NCBI RefSeq assembly: GCF_024693525.1
Contig: NZ_JAILKR010000062.1
Location: 42,082-106,081, forward strand
Origin: Selenomonas sp.
GTDB taxonomy: Bacteria; Bacillota_C; Negativicutes; Selenomonadales; Selenomonadaceae
Direction: 5' to 3'
DNA: 64,000 nt
Part shown: positions 61,960-64,000 of the stretch, one piece after another
Layout of the letters: each line of letters starts with the position of its first letter
How positions within the stretch are numbered: position 1 is the first letter of the stretch
Made by a program: the position numbers and the translations under genes
The notes under the pieces: model-generated
Told to the model about the DNA's origin: nothing
The model's input: only the letters and a program-made list of their open reading frames with translations
Databases searched by the model: none

Positions 61960-63951
61960 TCAAAAGCCAAAGCCTGTCCGTTTGAACATCTTGGCCAAAT
62001 CCTCACTGGAAAATTTCAAAATCGTCGGCCGACCATGGGGGCAGGTATACGGGAACGGCGTATGGGAAAGCTCCTCCAAGAGAATCTGCATCTGCCGCAG
62101 GTTTAGTTCCTCCCCGGCCTTGATAGCCGCCCGGCAAGCCGTGGTCGCCAAGCAGTGCTGGCGGATTTCCTTGGCCGTCGTCTCATGCATCTCATTAAGT
62201 CCCGTAAGGATTTCGCGGATGATGTCCTCCGCCTCGCTGACCGGCACATCAGCCGGCACCTCCATAAGACGGTAATCCAAATCTCCTGCCGACTCCATGT
62301 GAAAGCCTAGCTTGGCAAAGAGTTCTTTATTCTCCTCGACGAGCGCGGCTTCCTTGCGGTCAAAGGTCAGAAGCTGATGCACCAAGAGCTGCTGAGACGG
62401 AATGCCGTCAGCCATCGCCGACAATTTATCAAACAGGATGCGCTCATGGGCTGCATGCTGATCGATAAGATAGAGCCCCTTGGCATCCTGGGCGATGATA
62501 TAGGTAAGGTCAACCTGGCCAATGGGAATAATCGTGCCATCGGCATCAAGGAGGGCCTGTCCCTCACAGTCAGGCTGGGGCGAAATCTCCCCAGCCTGAC
62601 CGGAATCTGACCATTCATCCTGACCGGTCAGATTTGACTTGTCAACTTGACTGGTCAACTTTGACCGGTCACCACCAAAGCCCCGTGGGCCTTCGGCGAT
62701 GGTTTCATGGGACTCAGCCGCCGGATAATGGGTCTGCCGCTCCTGCTGGAGCTCTGCCTGGGCAGCAGCAAAGCTCATGGATGGCTGGCTTGCCGGCCGG
62801 CGAACGGCCTCATAAATCGTGCGCGGAGCGTTGTCATGACTGTGGTCCTCCGCCGAAGCCGGCCGTACGGGTTCCGTTGCCGGCACAAAGTGCATGGGCT
62901 CCATGGTATAATTGGGCCGCGGCTTTTCCACCACTGCTGCCACCTCGCCTAACCCCCGATCCGATGCGGGACGTATGGCGTCAAGCACCGCTTTGTAGAC
63001 GGCTTTAAAGATAAGGCCCTCGTCTTCAAACTTCATCTCACTTTTCTGGGGATGGACGTTGACATCAATGGTGCGCTGAGGCACTTCAATCTTTAACACC
63101 GCCAGCGGGAAACCGCTTTTGGGAATCAAGGACTTATAAGCGTTATCGATGGCCTTGGCAATGGCGCGGTTCTGGATAATGCGGCCATTGACGATATAGG
63201 TCTGCCAGCCGCGGCTGCTCTTGAGCATCGAAGGCTTGGTGATATAGCCGCTGATTTTGACTTCCTCGCTCTCGAGGCTCAAAGCCAACAGCGAATCGGC
63301 CACATTGGCGCCATAGATGGCCTGTATCGTATCAAAGAGATTGTCGCTCCCAGGCGTCACAACCGACACCTTGTTGTTGTTGATAAAGTGAAATTCGATA
63401 TCGGGCCGCGACAGGGCAAGCTTTACGATAAAGTCATTGATTTTCGACCCCTCGGTGTGATTCGTCTTGAGGAATTTCTTGCGGGCCGGCGTGTTGAAGA
63501 ACAAATCTTCCACCTTGATGGTCGTGCCAAGACCGCAGCCTGTCTCGATGATATCGGGCGTCTTGCCGCCGATGATATCGACGCGCGTGCCCAGGTCATC
63601 GCCCTTTTGGCGCGTCAGCATCGTAAAGCGCGAGACCGAGGCAATCGTCGGCAGGGCCTCGCCGCGAAAGCCCAGCGTACCGATGGTATTGAGGTCGCCG
63701 ACTTCGCGAATCTTGCTCGTCGCATGGCGAAGGATGGCAAGTTTTGCATCCTCCAAACTCATGCCCTTGCCGTTATCGGTAACGCGCATGAAGCTGGTGC
63801 CGCCGGCCATGATCTCGACTTCGATACGATTGGCGCCAGCATCCATAGCATTTTCTATGAGCTCTTTGATGACCGACGCCGGCCGTTCTACCACCTCACC
63901 GGCAGCAATCTTGTTGATGGTGTTATCGTCCAAAACATGGATAAGACTCAT
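61960..63951 (-). CDS. mutL: DNA mismatch repair protein MutL
   Basis: 663 residues. N-terminal GHKL ATPase (1-~330) with IAAGEVVERPASVIKELIENA, DNGKGM and GFRGEAL. A variable linker (about 335-470) is Pro/Gln/Ser rich. The C-terminal dimer domain has the endonuclease motif LIDQHAAHERILFDKL (last position Asp rather than Glu), AACRAAIKAGEELN and CPHGRPT, so it should nick DNA as in other MutH-less bacteria. GGAGG precedes the ATG, which overlaps the upstream stop by 4 bp (ATGA). The linker contains a four-copy palindrome array. Confidence 0.97.
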   Translation of the reverse strand: MSLIHVLDDNTINKIAAGEVVERPASVIKELIENAMDAGANRIEVEIMAGGTSFMRVTDNGKGMSLEDAKLAILRHATSKIREVGDLNTIGTLGFRGEALPTIASVSRFTMLTRQKGDDLGTRVDIIGGKTPDIIETGCGLGTTIKVEDLFFNTPARKKFLKTNHTEGSKINDFIVKLALSRPDIEFHFINNNKVSVVTPGSDNLFDTIQAIYGANVADSLLALSLESEEVKISGYITKPSMLKSSRGWQTYIVNGRIIQNRAIAKAIDNAYKSLIPKSGFPLAVLKIEVPQRTIDVNVHPQKSEMKFEDEGLIFKAVYKAVLDAIRPASDRGLGEVAAVVEKPRPNYTMEPMHFVPATEPVRPASAEDHSHDNAPRTIYEAVRRPASQPSMSFAAAQAELQQERQTHYPAAESHETIAEGPRGFGGDRSKLTSQVDKSNLTGQDEWSDSGQAGEISPQPDCEGQALLDADGTIIPIGQVDLTYIIAQDAKGLYLIDQHAAHERILFDKLSAMADGIPSQQLLVHQLLTFDRKEAALVEENKELFAKLGFHMESAGDLDYRLMEVPADVPVSEAEDIIREILTGLNEMHETTAKEIRQHCLATTACRAAIKAGEELNLRQMQILLEELSHTPFPYTCPHGRPTILKFSSEDLAKMFKRTGFGF
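62620..62672. repeat. Array of four TTGACNNGTCAA palindromes in mutL
   Basis: CTGACCGGTCAG (62620), TTGACTTGTCAA (62634), TTGACTGGTCAA (62647) and TTGACCGGTCAC (62661), start-to-start spacings 14, 13 and 14 bp. Read in frame they encode a linker part of MutL with repeats of the type DRS, LTS, DKS, LTG. Confidence 0.8.
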
Positions 63952-64000
63952 GCCTGTCCAGCCTCCCTCTTTGCCTGCTCCTGCAGTTTGTAAAGTTCAT
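63948..64000 (-). CDS. mutS: 3' end of upstream gene, probably mutS
   Basis: The last 17 codons and stop read ELYKLQEQAKREAGQA in frame. This matches the usual C-terminal end of Firmicute MutS (LYELQ-type helix), and the stop overlaps the mutL start as in mutSL operons. Only these residues are visible, so the assignment rests mainly on context. Confidence 0.6.
   Translation of the reverse strand, partial: ELYKLQEQAKREAGQA

Noticed and set aside
62620..62672. The palindrome array read as a small CRISPR or integration site
   Set aside because: Units are 12 bp with 1-2 bp between them, lie in frame in mutL, and no cas or integrase gene is near.
1..64000. tRNA, rRNA, insertion sequences, prophage genes
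   Set aside because: I looked for T-loop motifs, transposase motifs and phage blocks and saw none; a proper search could still find a small RNA.

Overview
The window looks like a chromosomal core region of a diderm Firmicute of the class Negativicutes, most likely a Selenomonas-type organism. The Firmicute side is shown by a Gram-positive-type replicase PolC next to a separate DnaE, RNase J, and strong GGAGG ribosome-binding sites with frequent TTG and GTG starts. The diderm side is shown by a PagL-like lipid A deacylase that ends in the C-terminal Phe typical of outer-membrane barrels. Base composition is near 50% GC. I see no prophage, insertion sequence, CRISPR array, rRNA or tRNA gene. 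Taxonomy is inferred from gene content, not from a marker search.

Layout. 1-8.5 kb: 3' part of a HAD phosphatase, a secreted DUF4127 protein, pckA, thrC, then divergent nadE and an FKBP prolyl isomerase. 8.5-18.9 kb is the most accessory part: a MATE exporter behind a hairpin leader, small unknown proteins, an aldo-keto reductase/FliB-like/ZIP transporter operon, beta-carbonic anhydrase with a 39-aa membrane protein, the PagL-like enzyme, a ThrE-type exporter and a hydrolase. 18.9-27.4 kb: replication and repair operon polA-mutM-coaE-lytic transglycosylase-polC. 27.4-33.8 kb: L,D-transpeptidase, EF-G paralogue, gamma-carbonic-anhydrase-like protein, ndk, corrinoid adenosyltransferase, tRNA nucleotidyltransferase. 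33.9-36.6 kb: ACT protein-hom-thrB, which with thrC at 4.3-5.8 kb completes the homoserine-to-threonine branch. 36.8-48.1 kb: lipid, GTPase, translation and cell-wall genes (plsY, der, a radical-SAM PDZ protein, S1, ispH, plsC, cmk, aroA, flavoprotein, rluB, a D,D-carboxypeptidase). 48.1-64 kb: dnaE, nudC, a chemoreceptor, RNase J, a DcuC carrier with an M20 peptidase, a diguanylate cyclase, a TauE permease, and a mutS-mutL-methyltransferase operon. Nearly all genes lie on the minus strand. Many operons end in a clear intrinsic terminator.

The most unusual signal is not a gene. The interrupted palindrome TTGAC-NN-GTCAA occurs 10 times exactly, and 9 more times with only an outermost base changed, where about 0.06 exact copies would be expected by chance. 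Copies sit inside unrelated housekeeping genes and in intergenic DNA, and some form tight arrays (four in 53 bp inside mutL). A second notable point is that PolC lacks the whole DnaQ-like proofreading exonuclease insert, while PolA has lost its exonuclease I motif. All counts were made by eye.
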